Positions 5,411 to 5,923 of a stretch of 5,923 bases of DNA are shown here, one piece after another. Below the pieces are notes generated by a model that made no database searches, was not told the origin of the DNA, and worked only from the letters and a program-made list of their open reading frames with translations. Source of the stretch: Gammaproteobacteria bacterium. GTDB lineage: Bacteria; Pseudomonadota; Gammaproteobacteria; UBA6429; Thiohalophilaceae. The position numbers and the translations under genes were made by a program. Position 1 is the first letter of the stretch. Every line of letters begins with the position of its first letter. The DNA is taken from contig JAHEIJ010000151.1 of the NCBI GenBank assembly GCA_024639445.1, forward strand, positions 1 through 5,923, in the 5' to 3' direction.

Positions 5411-5431
5411 TCAGACAAACATACAACTCGA

Positions 5432-5803
5432 ATGATTATGGTATTGCGTACCCACATAAAAGATATAACCGCTTATATCACGCGTGACGGTTCAGAAATA
5501 AGAGAATTGATGCATCCTGCCGTACAAGGTAACAAAGCACAAAGCCTGGCCGAAGCCATAGTCAAGCAAGGCGAACAAACTCTTTTACACCAACACCATA
5601 ATACTGAAGAGTTGTATTTCATCATCGATGGTAATGGGTATATCACATTGGGAGCAGAACAGTTCGAAGTCACCGTAGGTGACACTATCTGCATTCCCCC
5701 GGGCACACCACATTGCATAAAAAACATCGGGACAGAAGCATTGCGCATCCTCTGCATGTGTTCACCACCTTATAACCATGACGACACGGAATTACTTGAG
5801 TAA
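5432..5803 (+). CDS. Single-domain cupin protein
   Basis: A 123-residue one-domain cupin, a small beta barrel holding one metal ion. Motif 1 fits exactly: G47, H53, H55, E60 and G67 (HQHHNTEELYFIIDG). Motif 2 fits exactly: G83, P89, G91, H94 and N98 (GDTICIPPGTPHCIKN). The metal ligands H53, H55, E60 and H94 are therefore all present. The N-terminal YITRDGSEIRELMHP and C-terminal RILCMCSPPYNHDDTEL are characteristic of a widespread proteobacterial cupin group; the C-terminal cysteines and HDD may line the site. The substrate cannot be read from sequence: cupins include sugar-phosphate isomerases, dioxygenases and binding proteins. A sugar kinase 14 bases downstream makes a sugar-related role plausible. 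The start may be ATG 5432 or ATG 5438, neither with a good ribosome binding site. The gap to rof is 21 bases, so cotranscription is likely. Confidence 0.88.
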   Translation: MIMVLRTHIKDITAYITRDGSEIRELMHPAVQGNKAQSLAEAIVKQGEQTLLHQHHNTEELYFIIDGNGYITLGAEQFEVTVGDTICIPPGTPHCIKNIGTEALRILCMCSPPYNHDDTELLE

Positions 5804-5817
5804 CAAGAATCTGGCAT

Positions 5818-5923
5818 ATGCGTATCGGGATTGATCTGGGTGGCACAAAAATCGAAGGCATAGCGCTGGATAATAGCGGTGCGGAACTATACCGCCAGCG
5901 GATTGACACACCGCAAGGTAATT
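5818..5923 (+). CDS. ROK-family sugar kinase, 3' end cut by window edge
   Basis: Only the first 35 codons are present. They read MRIGIDLGGTKIEGIALD and later RIDTPQGN, the N-terminus of a ROK-family kinase with the DLGGTK phosphate-binding loop at residues 6-11. ROK kinases phosphorylate hexoses such as glucose, fructose, mannose or N-acetylmannosamine with ATP, in the cytosol. The segment is closest in my reading to E. coli Mak (fructo/mannokinase), which begins MRIGIDLGGTK and has LYRHRLPTP where this has LYRQRIDTP; however substrate specificity and the ROK zinc motif lie beyond the window, so no gene symbol is given. The start is 14 bases after the cupin stop with only a weak ribosome binding site, indicating that it is part of the hemW operon. 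Confidence 0.88.
   Translation, partial: MRIGIDLGGTKIEGIALDNSGAELYRQRIDTPQGN

Overview
The window looks like chromosomal housekeeping DNA from a proteobacterium, most probably a gammaproteobacterium. The reasons are the order rph - rdgB - hemW, the very close resemblance of RNase PH, RdgB and HemW to their E. coli counterparts, and a Rof/YaeO-type gene. All recognisable genes lie on the + strand. I see no mobile element, CRISPR array, tRNA or rRNA.

Positions 1-1630 hold a Ser/Thr protein kinase, cut by the left edge, followed 14 bases later by a PP2C-type phosphatase: a reversible protein phosphorylation pair. Positions 1631-3066 hold rph (RNase PH) and rdgB (XTP/dITP pyrophosphatase), with a possible promoter and a good ribosome binding site ahead of rph. 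Positions 3067-3441 hold an AT-rich promoter region and a well-initiated 85-residue protein that I do not recognise.

Positions 3442-3781 are a 340-base AT-rich stretch without a convincing protein gene, and the most interesting part of the window. In order it holds a weak terminator for the small gene, a near-perfect FNR/ANR-type box, a sigma70-like promoter whose -10 lies in an 18-base dyad, a set of back-to-back hairpins starting almost exactly at the predicted transcription start, and a strong GC-rich terminator. I interpret this as an undescribed small RNA of about 145 nt, possibly oxygen-regulated; a leader/attenuator for hemW is the main alternative.

Positions 3782-5923 hold hemW, for which I prefer the ATG at 3824 because an extended -10 promoter lies just before it. 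Tightly packed behind it are a CPXCG cysteine-rich small protein (ATGA overlap), a Rof-like Rho inhibitor (8-base overlap), a one-domain cupin, and the first 35 codons of a ROK-family sugar kinase cut by the right edge. The overlaps indicate an operon combining haem delivery, a probable zinc-binding small protein, a transcription-termination regulator and sugar metabolism.
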